Positions 1 to 13,336 of a stretch of 64,000 bases of DNA are shown piece after piece. This stretch comes from Siderastrea siderea (lineage: Eukaryota; Cnidaria; Anthozoa; Scleractinia; Rhizangiidae). A program made the position numbers and the translations under genes. The notes under the pieces were generated by a model. That model was not told the DNA's origin, did no database searches, and saw only the letters and a list, made by a program, of their open reading frames with translations. The number at the start of each line of letters is the position of its first letter. Within the stretch, counting starts at the first letter, position 1. The stretch lies in NCBI GenBank assembly GCA_964030785.1, contig OZ034969.1, positions 70,566,362-70,630,361 on the forward strand, given 5' to 3'.

Positions 1-102
1 CATGTGAACGATAATAGCTGTTTTTAGTGTGCAATTGCTTTGCTCGATTTTGTTTTTTTCTTCACTTTTTCTTCTGCTCCATGTGTTTTATAGCTGTCAC
101 AG

Positions 103-905
103 AACCAAAGGAAGAGTACAAAATGACAGCGAAACCAAGAGGGGTGGCTTTGATCATTAACAACAAGAAGTTTCATGCCCTGCTCTCCTTGCCAACTCGC
201 CATGGCTCTGAAAAGGATGTTGAGAAACTTCAAGTGCTGTTCAATGATCTTAACTTTAATGTCCAGACAGAACAAGATCTTAGCAAAAACCAGCTTTGGA
301 AAACTCTGAAGGAGGTGGCTAGTGCCGATCACAGTGAGTACGATTGCTTTGTTTTGTGTCTCATGAGTCATGGCAAGGAACGAAACAGAATCCTGTGCAG
401 TGGTGGAGGAATCGTAAAGATCGAGGAAGTACTTGACATGTTCACGAGCGTCAATTGCAAAACCTTGGAAGGCAAACCAAAGGTTGTGTTTATTCAAGTT
501 TGCAGAGGCAAAGACGAAGATGCGGCGACTTTCACAGACGAACCACCAAAGAAGCGATTCAAGGTGTCAACCGATCATGACCCTGACGGGCCTCCTGTCA
601 TGGCAGCTGGTAGCAAACAATTGGATGTAAAAGCTCACAGGAATGCTGATTTCCTAACCGCCAATTCGACAGCTTCTGGCCATGTGTCATATAGGAGCGA
701 TTCAAAGGGAAGCTATTTTGTCAATGCCCTTGTAAAAGTTTTCCGTGAAAAGTACAAGAATGAACACCTTTATGACATGTTGGCTGTAGTAAATAAAGAT
801 GTCAACGAATTTAACATGCACTGCAAAGACAAAGGCGGAACTCGCTACGCTGCCAAGCAAACCATCGAGGTTACCAGTACTTTGCGTAAGAAATTGTTTT
901 TCTAA
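103..905 (+). CDS. Caspase, 3'-terminal exon (p20 and p10 subunits)
   Basis: This exon encodes a nearly complete C14 cysteine protease domain, the enzyme class that cleaves after Asp in apoptosis and inflammation. Seen in order: the p20 start (RGVALIINN), a substrate-pocket Arg region (PTRHGSEKD), the catalytic His in LMSHGKE (His codon near 369), the catalytic Cys in FIQVCRG (Cys codon 501-503), an acidic inter-subunit linker, then p10 with ADFLTANSTASG and SYRSDSKGSYF and the stop at 903-905. The usual pentapeptide is QACRG; QVCRG is an uncommon variant. Two candidate splice acceptors (AG at 92-93 and 101-102) give the same phase-1 entry, so the exon starts at 94 or 103. Any CARD, DED or Death prodomain must lie upstream, outside the window. 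It resembles executioner-type caspases, but the class cannot be fixed without the prodomain. Confidence 0.9.
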
Positions 906-3900
906 ACAGAAAAACCACGGAAAGAAAAACGTAACAAACAAACAATTTAAGTTAACTAATATTCGATTCGGATTCATATACTTTGGTTCTTCTGCCTACA
1001 TTTTTAGTTAAGAATTATTAGTCTGAATGTAAATAATTAGTTTTTCTGTCCCCAAAAAGTGTATCACTTGTGGTAACGCTAAAACGACAAACACCAAATA
1101 ATGTTAGTCTCGTATTGATTTTTTCTTATATTAAGGTGTTTCGATACAGTTGTTGGGAACAAACCTAACTTTTACATTGGGCTCTCAGCTTCTTTGGGCC
1201 TTGTCGGATCGACGTGAAATTTGCACCAGTTATTGGTTTTGGATTGAACTTCAGTGTGGGTAAATTTCAGTTTATGAAAATCGATATTTCTATGTCAACG
1301 ATAAACAAAAATCCTCGAAAAAACGGTAAAATTACAATTTTGCGCGATCTGGACTTCACTTTGAAAAGCCACTAGCTACCAACATCTCAAACTGTGGTGT
1401 ACGGCTAACAAAATATGCAAGAATTAAAAAATTATGCATGTTGAATTTCAATCGCCAAAACATTTTAAGCTTTAGTTTTTCATTGTAATAGAAAATGCAC
1501 CAATACCAAAAAACAATCAATTATTTGATGTAATGGCTGGAAAATATTGCCAAAATGCGTCTTTTACTTACGATTTGACGTCAAGTAAGTTTTATTGACA
1601 AAGAAAATGCAATGGTTGTTTTTCTGTTTAGTTGCTAAGTTCATTTAGGTTAGTCATATATATATATATGTACACTTGATTGAAAAAACGTCAAACGAAA
1701 AGTCTAAGCCCTTAACGATGAGACCTAATGGATTTGTGGGTAGATGTATAACAGCATTTGCATTCAAAATAAGTCTGTTTTCTTGCGACTGATATTGATG
1801 GCAGCAAGTTGCACGTGATAATGAGAGCGGTGCAAGCCTTTCTGGCCAAGTTGAGCGCTTATATACAGAAACGTACAATGCGAAATTTGCAAACGTTCGT
1901 CCTCGTTTGTCCACGTACGAAGACAATTTTATGCTTTAAAACTATTCGGAAATAAGACGACAGCGAGTTGCTCTGGTACTGTATGAAAACAATCACTCGC
2001 TGATTATGCAAATGCAGTTACTGTATAAACATTTCCCAGAAAGCCCTTGGGTCTCACATTTTATGGTTTATATTTATCATTAGACAATGTTTTTTCAATT
2101 GAATGTATACAAGGGATATATAATAAGAGATGGGAATGTTGGCAAGCATTTTCATGACAGACATTGTTTTGTTCCAAAAGATCTCAACAAACAGTTTTCT
2201 GTCCTCAAGAAGTAAAAAACAAGTTCGATTGCTTGTTGTACGAAATAAGATTAAGTTCGTGCGAAGCTTTTTATTTGATTTATGTTGTTGTCTTAGTTAT
2301 TGTTTTTCTTTTATCTGTTGTGAGGTACGTGGAAATGACGTTTTACCGTAAATCTTTGCATTAAGAATTTTTGAACATTTGTCAATTTTATTTGTACTGT
2401 TTAATTTATTTTGTTTTGAAAATAAACTAGTCCATTACAATTCAGTCTAATCCAAACGCGGAAATTAGGTTATTTGTCGTACAAATATAAAGATTTGTAT
2501 AGGAAAGCCGGTTTAACAAGTTATCCCTCAGTGTCTAAACGCACGGGAAAATAACAGAGCGCGCGAAAAAAGTCGACTTCGATACTCGTTTTACTAATTA
2601 ATACCTTCTGTAGTCTGATTGACCGCTTCACGAATTTGTGACCCACATAATTGCCTTTTTAGTTGTGAGAGAAACAAAATTTTCAACAAAGAAAAAAGAA
2701 GTGAACTCGGGGTTCAGAACCAAGTTATGCTGATGCAAAGCAAAATGTAAGCAAAATTTTGCTATTTAGAATCGGTGAGTTCGCTTTCTTTGATTCTTTC
2801 AATCGTATTTAAGACTTGCCTGACGGAAAATTTTACGATTTGTGCCGCATAATTGTTTCGCTACGTTCATCGTGTACGAAATTTGAGATTTGGCTTATTA
2901 CATGTAAATTGATAAGAACGTTTTTATTGTTTTGGAACGGCACCATCTTCTCTTTTAATCGTCGTCATTTTCGATCGTCTTATATTTACGTATTTTAAAT
3001 CTGCTTTGTTAACATCCCATTTACTAAAACTATATTTCCTGGATTACCGTTTAAAATACGATTTGCACGTTTGTGGTGTTTTGACTGTGTAATCTTTGGC
3101 ATTCCCTCTCCAATCTGTGGTGGCAACAAAATTATTTATAATTTAGTTGCCACGAGTCATTTGTATAGAATTCAATGCCTTCTTCCTTCTCCTGACCGCC
3201 ATCTTTTCACCACGTTTATACCAAGATTACTGAGTTAATCGACCCCGCTAGCTGGACTAAATTTAACCCTCGATATCCTTGAATAGTGTTAGCCGTACTT
3301 TCAGGCGGGGCCAGATCTTTACGTTTTGATTTAGAGCTCTATAAAGGGCTCTGTTTATTCCAAGGATGTAAAATTACCTTCTTGAAAGACGAGCGTAGGA
3401 GAGAGCATCCGCTATATTGTTCACTTGAGATCAACTTTCTACGGTGATAACAGACCATTTAACATTCTGCCTCTTGTCAGTGTTTAGTGAATGGGAACTA
3501 TCGCTCCCTCTGACGTACTTAAAGGGGGTTGTTAATGGACTCTTCTTGGGTTTAAGTTGCGTCACAATATTTCCAAAAGATTTTAATTTTGGTAGAAAGT
3601 TTGTGACGTGCTGTACAAGATGAGATATATATATTATGGGTTGCATCACTGTTGGGGGGCTTGACTGACGTCGATCTTACTTGGCCGCAAGCTCAGTCGT
3701 ACCGTCTGTGATTTTACCAAAAATTAGAAGTTCTCAAAAAAAGGCGAACATTGAAAATTTCTGATGCTGGGCATGTGGAATACGACATAATTAAACACTT
3801 TGCTGCTGTTTGCAAACATTTTGTTCTTTTTTCATCTAAAAAGGGTAAACACACACATTTTTCTTCAAAAATGGCTTAGGGTTGCTTCTTATGACGTCAT

Positions 3901-6900
3901 ATCTCGTTTCCATAGCAACCAATTATCATCACACTTGTGTCAAAATGTTTCTAAGAGATATCCTCACAGCTTCTGAAAAGTATGTTTGTGTGCGGGTGAA
4001 CTGTACAAACTAACGTAATTTTAATAACGTTTGGGAGCATAAACTAGAAACATGCTTATTCTCGCTTATGACCTGGAAGTTGAGGGGGTTGTCATTAAAC
4101 TTTGTCTCGGACTTTGGTTTTTACTTTGACGTTACTGCAGCAGTTGAATATTTATTATAGCGTGACTCCCCCAAAAACGACTGCGTGGGAGGCTAGGTCA
4201 AGGCTTAGTTATCGGTTTGTTTTTTCAGAGGCCATTTCTTAACTATTTTCTGCTATTTGTTTGCATTATCAACAATCAAAATTCTACGGATTTTTTTTCC
4301 ACTAGTACTGGTTAACTGAAAGTTTGTTTTCACCATGATCTGTTTGTTTCAAGAGTTCATGTCCTCAGACGTAACGGCAAGCTCAATTACAAGTATAGCT
4401 GTTACTTAATTTAATGGTGCACCCATAAAGTACCAATATTACTTGATCTTTAAATGTGATATGAAAGGCAGCACCATGAAGGACGATCTAACAGATTCCT
4501 TTCAACAGTTTAGCTGACTTTCGAATGATACACCACTTGAACAATGGTGGTTTGAGGGTGGTGTGAGCTTTATACACTCATTATAGGTCATGACGTCAAA
4601 CCAATGTGAGCGTCGAGCCGATATCCTAGTGACCGGAACAAACAATGGATCTTTATTTTCAAACCGACTCAAGGGCACGATGCTGACGCTCTGAGCTGTG
4701 TTCATAAACTTCCTGCCAACGATACTATTTCGTCAGTTTTACATGAGACAGCCAACATTACGGACATTACGGTGACAAGAAATTGAATGAGAAAACTGTA
4801 ACAGAGGTAAGATTCATAAAAACAAGGGTTTTAATAACTTTTGAAGTGGTGTCAGAGATCAAACATCTGAGTTAAAATCAGGACAAAGCTAGCGGTTACA
4901 TGAGTTCAAATAGATGGCTGAATGCTGCCGGCAACCACTTGCTAATGAAACCACTAGTAAGATTGTATTTTATTCCACTGGAAAAGCTAGTAAGAGTTCT
5001 AGACAGTTCAGTTTATAACAGAAAGTTAAGTAACCTTAAATGAATTGAGTTTGAAAACTTTTGCCAAACTCATGGTCAGATAGCCAATTGCATCTGGCTG
5101 CCGCTAATTTAGAATGAAATGATAGGAAATGGTTCTCGTTTTCGAAACTATAGCAAATTTCGTCTTTTGCGTGACTTTATTAAGCCCCGAAGGTGTTAAG
5201 TCGGCCCTAAACTATCGTTTGCCCATGTAGCATTTCCCGGAATAGGTTTCATTCGGCAATTTCCGTTTATACGTGGAAAAAATAGTAGTCTTTCACAGCT
5301 TTTAAGCGGAAACTGTGGCACGAACGTAAGCCAGTTTCTAATCCTCCTTAGCAATATCCTCAAAGATCTAACATAAACCGTATTGTAAAATTTCCTGACA
5401 AGGGTTTTCGTAAATGTTGTGTAACACCGATTGACCTGTATGGACGCTAAAATGGAATGTTATTAGTGAGGTTTTATATAACTCAGAATTTCGCACACGT
5501 GCTGTTCCTTAGTTTGGCTTTTCAAGAATGTTCGTCCGAGACTTTAAGATTTGCAAGACAGGATTTTGAATTTCCTGTGGGGTCAAAGAAGTTTTCTTTT
5601 ACTTTTTTTAGTCAATCAGACGTACAAGCGAGGAGCGAGGCTTCTTTCGCTTGATGTTGTCATGCGCTAATGCTCACAGGGAGTCCTCCTATAGCTTATT
5701 CTGTGTGCTTCGTCAGTTAGCTTTGCAACAAATGTTAAGTGTAAAGCGTATAGAAAACGTATTTATTTTAGTATCTAGGGATACGAACGATTTGTTGTCT
5801 TTAATACGTCATTACGTCCAGTGTATTCTTTTTGTTGTATATTTAATGGCAATATCAACGATTTAAACACGGAGCCGTATTCCGCCTTAAGAGTCGAGTT
5901 CGATCATGCAGCTCATTTTTTTGCACAAACCTTTCAATTCCCCAAGATGTTTTTATTTGTTTGCCTCCAATATCTTATAGTTTTCGTTAATTCGCATATA
6001 GTTTCCGCAGTAGATCCAAGCAAGCCATGTTGAGCCCGTAATTTAAGCATGACTGTAATACAAGGAGACAGAGTTAATTGTTGCATCCATCACAATATCT
6101 ATACAGATCTATCGCCTTTTTCAAGACTTTTAAACTATTTACAGTATCTCCGAGGTATATATATAACTGGTTCAGAACACAAAGTACTTGTGAATGTTCG
6201 ATATTCTACGTGATTTTATGCCCTTCAGGTTAGTTCCACATAATTGCAATTGCTCCACTATACCTATACTTCAGGAAACAATTTTTTCATAAAAATAACA
6301 ACAACTTTATAATATCACAAAGTAAGTAAATTACAAAAATATATATCCACCCCCAAGTAGAAAATAAATCGAAGTGGGCAAGAAGAAAACAAAGAAATTA
6401 TAAATATCATACAACAGTAGCTATAGTAAGTAAGTAAAGGAAGTAAGGTAACTTAATATTTAATATTATGGAAGCAGTTTTAAGATTATTGAATGTAAAC
6501 ATGTGTAATATAACTTGCATCGATGTAAATACTAGTAAATTAGAGAGAACGACAAAAAAATAAACTTCAAGGTAATACATCACATTATTAATTTGAGTGA
6601 TCTCAAGATAGTCACTCGGTTTTTATAAGAATTAATTCCCCTTACGTCTTGAATTAATGTTTCTTTTGAAAAGTATATTTCGACAAATTCCGGAATTCTG
6701 AGGGTACTGAGTTCCAGACTAATGTTCCTGTTTTCAAGAATAATTTTTTTACTTTCTTACTATTGAAATGTTCAATATAAAAGTTATCACTAGTAGAGGA
6801 TCGGGTTTTATAATTTGAGCACGTCTGGTTTTTAAAAATGAAGAGGTAATTTTATCAGGTGCAGTATTATTTTCTACATCCTATTTAGTATTGCTTAACC

Positions 6901-8667
6901 GATAGAGGTGCATGAGAGAGACAGGAAGAATATTGGAGTCAATAAATAACAGGAGAGCATGATCCCTAAAATGTTAAAAGTACATCAACAGTAGGGCATG
7001 CTTTTGAAGAAGGAGTAGTCTGTTTAGGTGCGATTTTGAGGTAAAGCCCCATGCACAGATCTCATAATGCAATTAGGGAGTTATAACGGCTTGATATATT
7101 TTCAGAAGGAGGCTTAAAGAAATTTTTTTCTTCGATGCTGATGGTGTATTGTAAGAATACATGTTCTCATATGTAGCAAATACGTTAAGAATGCTTGAAA
7201 ACTGCGGGTAAAGACGTAGTTCATAGTTGTGCAATATGGCATTTGGTTATGTGTTATCGTTGTTGCACCCTTCATAACTGTACAGTGTGTTGAATGCTTT
7301 TGCAATTGCGAAATCAAAACCGACTTTCAGTTAGGACATTGTGATTTTTCAAAGACATCATAACTCTATTTATAAAATCTTTTCGCCCTTCAATTAGTTT
7401 CTTTTGTTGTTTCTTCCAGATCTGAATGCAGGTGCTAAATAGGCTAATACAAAATCTTAGTGGGTGAAAGCACTCGGTTAACGTTGCAACGAACGAACAA
7501 AGAATATTCATTGTGGTACTGATGAACTAAAAATCGCTAGGCTTGAGATGAAAAAAAAAATCACAGCAAGACACTGGTTAGTCCTGATGCCAGGACAGCA
7601 CCACCATCAATACCCATTTTTAAAACTCTATCAAAGCGATTGAAACCCTGGGGGAGTCGTGTATACTCTGCTTCGGAATACGGCACACAGTACACCGATG
7701 AAATTACAGCTTTTCCATGAAGTTGTTGAAACTCGACTGAGGTCCCTAGACGTGCTTTCCCCTTTCAGATTTATAGTAGCCTTTTTTTTTCAAGCGTCTC
7801 GTGTTTGCCTAAAGCAACTATCAAGGCTGTGCTTAAATATTGATGACTTTGGTGGAATTTTCCTCTTGAGGGAAAAATATACAAATCATAAAAGTATAAA
7901 CGAGATAAATATTAACAAAAGTCAGTAGTGAATAAAACCGTTGAGCAGGTTATGTTTGGTTATTTAAAGAAACGTGCCATGGAGTACGTGATTTCACAGA
8001 ATATCGTGAAAATTTTACTAGACTCGGTTAGATGAAAGTCAAAACTAATTAATTCTATTATTTCCTTTCGTTTAGTTAAAAGATATCGCCGGCATGTTTC
8101 TTTACCTCGCGTGTCCACGTTTCTTTAAGTACACAATACTCAGTAGGAAATTAATAAGTTCACATTTTAGCACTTTACGAAAACGAGGCATTCATAATTT
8201 GGACATTTTGACAGTGCATTGAAATGACGAGTAAAAGTTTAAAAAGCCTGATTCATATTTGTTGTAACAGCTGTAATACAATGTTGTTTGGCAGGTGGCT
8301 GTTTAGAAATGTGAAAAAGATTTCAATATAAGTGCCAACAGAGCAAAGGTTTTTCTTCATACTTCAACAAACTTAAAGCGCGCCAGGAATACGCTAAACA
8401 GAAGTTTTATTTTGCCAGTTTTCGGGTTTGGGGGGGGGGGGGGGGGGGCAAGTTGCTTGTGTGCTTGTGAAAGCAAAGTAAACCAAAGCTAGTAGGTGTG
8501 TCTCAAAAAATGTACTAGGCCCATTAAATGGGGGGTCCAGGAAAAGGTCTAGCAACCAGTTGTACCATGTCCTCCTCGACTGATACCAGGTTGAATAATA
8601 CGCTGTTATGAGAATATTTTAATTGTTATCTATTTTTCTTATCAAAGATAAGCTTTGTTCAGATTCC
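906..8667. other. Intergenic region, no recognised gene
   Basis: About 7.8 kb between the caspase stop and the ATG of the first glycosyltransferase gene. It is AT-rich. The short open frames show no domain I recognise and no convincing splice context. Simple-sequence features are a short (TA)n tract near 1659-1669 and a G homopolymer of about 20 bases near 8431-8448. The promoter and any 5' untranslated exon of the next gene should lie in its last part; a possible acceptor (TTTGTTCAG) sits 7 bases before the start codon. Confidence 0.5.
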
Positions 8668-9820
8668 ATGGCCTCCTCCAGTAAAATAAAAGTAGTACTC
8701 CTCGCATCTGAGTGGGGATCAAAGCGTGGTGGGCTGTCTACTTTCAACAGAGAGTTTGCCATAGAATTAGCGAAACATCCCGATGTGCGAGTGTCTGTTT
8801 TTCTTCCACGATGTGACCATGAGGAAGAAAATGCAGCTCTGAAACACAACGTCACTCTCATTCAAGCAAAAAGAAGGCCTGGTTATGATGAAAGCGAATG
8901 GCTTAGCTTTCCTCCAAAGGATCTCCAAATACACTTTGTCATCGGTCACGGAGTGGTACTGGGTCGTCAAGCGCAGATTATAAGTGAAAGTCGCGAGTGC
9001 AAGTGGATTCAGTTTGTGCATACCGACCCAGAGGAACTAGGGATGTTCAAGGATTACCCAGATGCCCTTTCGAAGGGTGAAAAGAAGCATCGAGATGAAG
9101 TGGATCTCTGTGCCATGGCTGATTTTGTTGTGGCTGTGGGGCCAAAGCTGGCAGAGGCTTATCGGTCTTATCTTCGCTCTTTCGAGAAAGACCAAAAGGT
9201 ATTTGTTCTCACACCAGGCATTTTCGGTGAGTTTTTAGACGTACCACAGAGCAAGCAAGATGGGAGCAAGTGTCGAGTTTTAGCGTTTGGCCGTGGCGAT
9301 GCTGAAGATTTCTCTTTGAAGGGATTTGACATCGCAGCTAAAGCTGTAGCAAGACTCGATGATGCTCATCTGATCTTTGTTGGTGCAAAGCAACAGGAAG
9401 AAGTGGCAGGTCGATTGAAAGAATGCAACATTCATCCTAGTCGACTGAGAGTAAGGAATTTTATAGAACTGAGGGAACGTTTAAAACAGCTGTTTTCTGA
9501 GGTGGATCTTGCCATTATGCCATCAAGAACCGAGGGCTTCGGTCTCGCTGCTTTGGAAGCGATGTCAGCAGGTTTGCCTGTTCTTGTAAGTGCCAACTCG
9601 GGATTTGGAGAAGCCATGAAAGAGGTTGACTTCGGTTCACCATGCGTGATCGACTCTGAAGATCCTGAGGTTTGGTCTGTCGAGATAAAGAAGTTGTGGA
9701 AGAAAAAAAGGGAACAACGACTGCGAGAATCGAAAGCTGTCCGCAACAGCTATGCGACGAAGTACACCTGGAAAGAGCAATGCGACGATCTAGTGGAGAA
9801 GATGAGGTGCATCCTTAACG
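8668..9820 (+). CDS. Exon 1 of gene 1: GT4-family glycosyltransferase domain
   Basis: One long exon of 1,153 nt encodes a whole two-lobed GT-B transferase. Visible family signatures are the N-terminal glycine loop with a following helix (residues 19-27, KRGGLSTFN), the Lys of LKGFD (Lys218), typical of the nucleotide-sugar phosphate contact, and the EX7E motif EGFGLAALE (Glu289 and Glu297) followed by AMSAGLPVLVS. These residues are the ones expected in active retaining GT4 enzymes. The donor and acceptor substrates cannot be read from the sequence. The exon has exactly the length of its counterpart in gene 2 (35813-36965), and most residues match. There is no signal peptide or membrane segment, so a cytosolic site is likely. 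Glycosyltransferase group 1 domains have been reported, to my recollection, in coral NOD-like-receptor proteins. Confidence 0.88.
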
Positions 9821-12800
9821 GTATGACCCGTTCTTGTAGGCTAACCTTTTTCTGAGTAATTCTAGTTATTTGAAAGTCTGTGGTCCTTTTGTTGCCATTT
9901 ACCTGATCACAGGTAGCCAACGCTTTGGGTGTGTCAAATACTGGCCTAAAACATCTTGAGTGATGAGCAAGTATGTTTTATCTCAGATGTGCACCCATTT
10001 CTATCGTACTTTGCAAGCAAGAATAAATACCCTTCCGAAATTATATTTTAACGAAGGTGAAAGGTAAAAGGCTCTCTTCTTGGTTTCCAAGAACAGCTAT
10101 CTTTGTAACGAACTGCTCATCAATTAACATTATTATATTTTCTTTACTCTTGTATTGGCAGATGTTTTTAGAGCTGATAAGAAAATCTAGGAGAGCAGAA
10201 TTTCACACAACAAAATTATCAACCAGTACTAGCATGTTTGTAAATTGTTGGTGTGACGTACGTTCACTCACGCCAACTAGTATTTGTCAACACAAGTTTG
10301 AAACATTTAGGTCGCCTTTGAAATAGTGCAACCCTTTACTAAAAAAAAGCGTTATATATTTATTTCAAAAGGTTCAACAAAGCCAGAGGCTATGAAGAGG
10401 TCATCCGGCTCCATTTCTGAGAAAGCTGAGGATGGTAATATCATTAAATTAATAATTTAAAGCAAAAATCAAAATAATCTACGTCACGGATAGCAGGTAT
10501 AAATTGTGCGTTCATTACCGCGTGACCGTGGTACTCTATTTTATTTTCGTTTAACTGTTAGAATAGGTCGCTTAAAAAAAGACGTTATCGCTATAGTAAG
10601 GGATTCTGATATTGAACTTTCTTTCCTTATTTGTCTGCAAATATGACACTTGAAATTAAGGACAAAAAACTTATCGTTAAAACAGAGACGCAGCGTTGGT
10701 GCCTGTAGAGCTTAGTGCGCTGGATTTTCGAACCGCGATAGTTCCATAGGGTAGGTAGGTAGGTAAAACTTTATTTATACACGGAATCCATTCATGTTAC
10801 ATGCTCTTCCATCGAGCCGTGTCTAAATTAATCAATTAACTAATTAAAATATCCAACTAAATTACCTATCTTTATTAACTATTATTTAATGACATAGAGA
10901 CGATTTAAAAGAGCCGAGAGTGGGCTGTGTCTTAGCGCTCAAAGGCAAGCTGTTCCAGAGAACAGAACCACGATATTGGAAGCTTCGTTTTCCTGCTTCA
11001 GTGCTCGGTCTAGGGACAAAGAGGTTATATTTTGAATTTCGTAGGTTATGTGAGTGAACACTGGATGTAGTTTTAAAGATGCTTGTTAAACGAATCGGAG
11101 AAAGATTGTGGAGAGCCTTAAACAGATTAATCGCTAGTTGCTTTGAACGCCTTCGCTCCAGACAGTCCCAACCGAGGTCACCGAGTAAAATTGAAGATCT
11201 AACATTTAGGTCTGAGAAGGTGATTAAACGTGCAGCCCTATTTTGGAGTTTTTTTGGGGGGAGCCAGTAGGGTCGGTGATTCTAAGCTGGTCTCTGCCTC
11301 ATGTTGTGTTGTTTCCTTAAGAAAGAAACCCTAATCGACCTCTATTGTTACGCCAGTTGCCAGCGTACCAGTAAATCGTTAGGGAAACCTTACAAAGTTT
11401 TGATCGTAGGGGTAGGGTGGGAGATTGTGTCTAGCATCCCATTCAGAAGGGAGTCGTATATATACTTATACTCTTCATGCTTCCGAAACCGTGTTCACTA
11501 GGTTTGTGAAGTTTTTGCCATGTCATTAAAACCAAGAACGATAGCAAGAACCGAGTCTGATTTACTTTAAGGTGGTAGTTATAAACCTAAGAATTGTATT
11601 TGGTTAAGTCTATGTCAATAATTCTAGTTGGGCCAGTGCCCAGTTACCCCCCCCCCCCCCCCCCCACCCTTCAATGTTATACGACTGCAAGGAATCATAG
11701 TAGCTGTATGCAATATAAGTAGACCAACATTAGTTTACCCGTGCATCGTATTGAAGACGTTGTTTTACTAATCAAATAGTTCGATTTTCTCTGTCTTTAG
11801 TTACCTTAAATCCCTCATGATTCATTGGCAGGATAGAAAATGACATTATAAAGTCATTATAAAAGATGAAAAATATAGAAAATGACATTATAATGTCATT
11901 TTGTCATTTTGTCATTTCTATAGAAAATGACATTATAATGTCACTTTTGCAAACAACTTCCATGAATCCCTGCAGGCATGTTACATAGACGGAAGTGGGA
12001 ATAATTGAATATGATTTTAATTCATATCATCTATTTTTAAAAAGGTGTGCCAGCACCAAAAAGAACGATACCTTCAGATGAAAGTATTCAAGATCCCAAG
12101 ACATCCGTGCCCACGACAGTGTATGCTGAAGGTCAGATATCCTATTTGATGTGCCTGTGATGAAACTTACGATTCCAATGGGATATTTTGAGCAGTTATT
12201 ATAAATATACTACGGTTTGCTTCTAAGAATTTGGCAGAAAGGGATTTTTTTATTTCTTCCCAGCGATAAGTAATCACAGCGTGCTGTTAGATGTGTACAC
12301 TGCTGTATGTCAGAAAGCTCGTGGCCAATGGCGTCATTAGATATAGTCCACAAATAGACTTAACTAACAATTCAGGAAGTATTCCTGTATCATAAGGCAA
12401 CACTTGGCGATGGCCGTCGGATTTGGAGCGTCTTAGCCGAGTATTGAGAGACTTAAAGAGACTACAATCTATTAATCCAACCAAGTCTGAGATTATTTCT
12501 TTTACTGTAACCATGAAAACAATGTCTCAGTTTCTCAATCTTTGTTTATTCTAGTAAAGGTTTTGTCGGACTATTAGCTCTACAGACCACACCCTTACCG
12601 AAACACCGTGAGCTAGCGGCGGCTGCAAATGCCTCTCTCACATTTATATATATTTTTCTGCACTACAATGCGGACAGTGCTCGGAAATTGAACCTGATTT
12701 AAAGTCCTCGGTTTTTGTTTCTCTAATCGCGCAGTTTCGAGACTTTTTCGTTAAATAAATGCTTAAGTCTTGCTGTATTTCTCTTAAAAGGTTCTTCTGC

Positions 12801-13336
12801 GTTGGAGCACGGTTCAACCTCGACAACAGGAAGTTCTCGTGCCATGAAAGGTATTATTATTGATATTTTGTGTATATGCTTCATCGGCCAGAAAGTAAGC
12901 TGGTGAATAAAAGAAAATTTTCATGATTCGTGGAGATTTAAAATAATGCCGGCCCTCTCGCGCACGATAAAGCTTCGAGACTGCAAAAATATTTACATTT
13001 GCTCTACCTTTCTTATGGTTAACTTGTAAGATATATTTTTCTATTGCAGTAAAGGCGGGCAAAGTTTCAGATAAAGACCTACAGTTGCTATCTGGAAAAC
13101 TCGTCGGGGATAAATGGAAGAAACTGGGGCGTCGCCTGGAGGTCGATGAAGCAAAGATAAGTGCATATCATAAACAACATGAAGAATTGGACGAAAAGGC
13201 GTATCACATGTTGACGTACTGGAAGGAGAAAGAAGGTTCTGGTGCTACTTATGAAGTTTTGTACGATGCTTTGTGTGATGCAGAGAGAGTGGCCTGTAAA
13301 AATTTAGCGGAACAAATTTGTTGTCATCAATCTTAA
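8668..13336 (+). CDS. Gene 1: glycosyltransferase (GT4)-Death domain protein, five exons
   Basis: Hand-spliced model: exons 8668-9820, 10372-10434, 12045-12131, 12791-12850 and 13050-13336, total 1,650 nt, 549 aa plus stop. All four junctions are phase 1, each exon is flanked by AG and GT, and the frame stays open throughout. Residues 1-384 are a GT4-type glycosyltransferase, 385-454 a Ser/Thr-rich linker, and about 455-549 a Death domain. The start is the first in-frame ATG (context TTCCATGG), and the paralogue on the minus strand begins at the same residue (MASSSKIKVV). The fusion of a sugar transferase to a Death domain suggests an innate-immune or cell-death protein recruited through Death-fold contacts; that role is inference. 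Unlike gene 2 there is no nucleosidase module. Intron 2 carries a reverse-oriented LINE fragment and a palindrome cluster. The 5' untranslated region and transcript ends are unknown. Confidence 0.85.
10752..11270 (-). mobile_element. LINE 3' end fragment, reverse orientation, in intron 2 of gene 1
   Basis: Read on the minus strand the segment encodes the C-terminal part typical of animal non-LTR retrotransposon proteins: LRNSKYNLFVPRP, then RSFQYRGSVLWNSLP, then a stop. It is followed by a short 3' tail (GTGTATAAATAAAG) ending in a CCTA tetranucleotide repeat at 10750-10763. It lacks the reverse transcriptase core, so it is a 5'-truncated dead copy. It differs from the LINE copies at 13.9-28.6 kb in both protein and tail. 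Confidence 0.75.
11829..11945. repeat. Cluster of ATGACATTATAATGTCAT palindromes
   Basis: The palindrome AAATGACATTATAATGTCAT occurs twice in full, near 11880 and 11925, with diverged or half copies before and between. Each can fold into a hairpin on its own. It lies in intron 2 of gene 1. It may be the remnant of a small MITE with internal duplications; no terminal boundary is clear. Confidence 0.6.
13050..13336 (+). CDS. Exon 5 of gene 1: Death domain and stop
   Basis: The exon follows a good acceptor (TTTTTCTATTGCAG) in phase 1 and ends with TAA at 13334-13336. It encodes a six-helix Death-fold domain: WKKLGRRLEVDEAKISAY marks helices 1-3, MLTYWKEKEG the conserved hydrophobic and Trp core of helix 5, and ATYEVLYDAL plus KNLAEQI the last helices. 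The motif set (W..LGR.L, ML..W, AT...L..AL) is typical of Death domains rather than CARD or DED. It aligns without major gaps with the last exons of genes 2 and 3. Death domains build signalling oligomers, so this is the likely assembly part of the protein. Confidence 0.88.
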
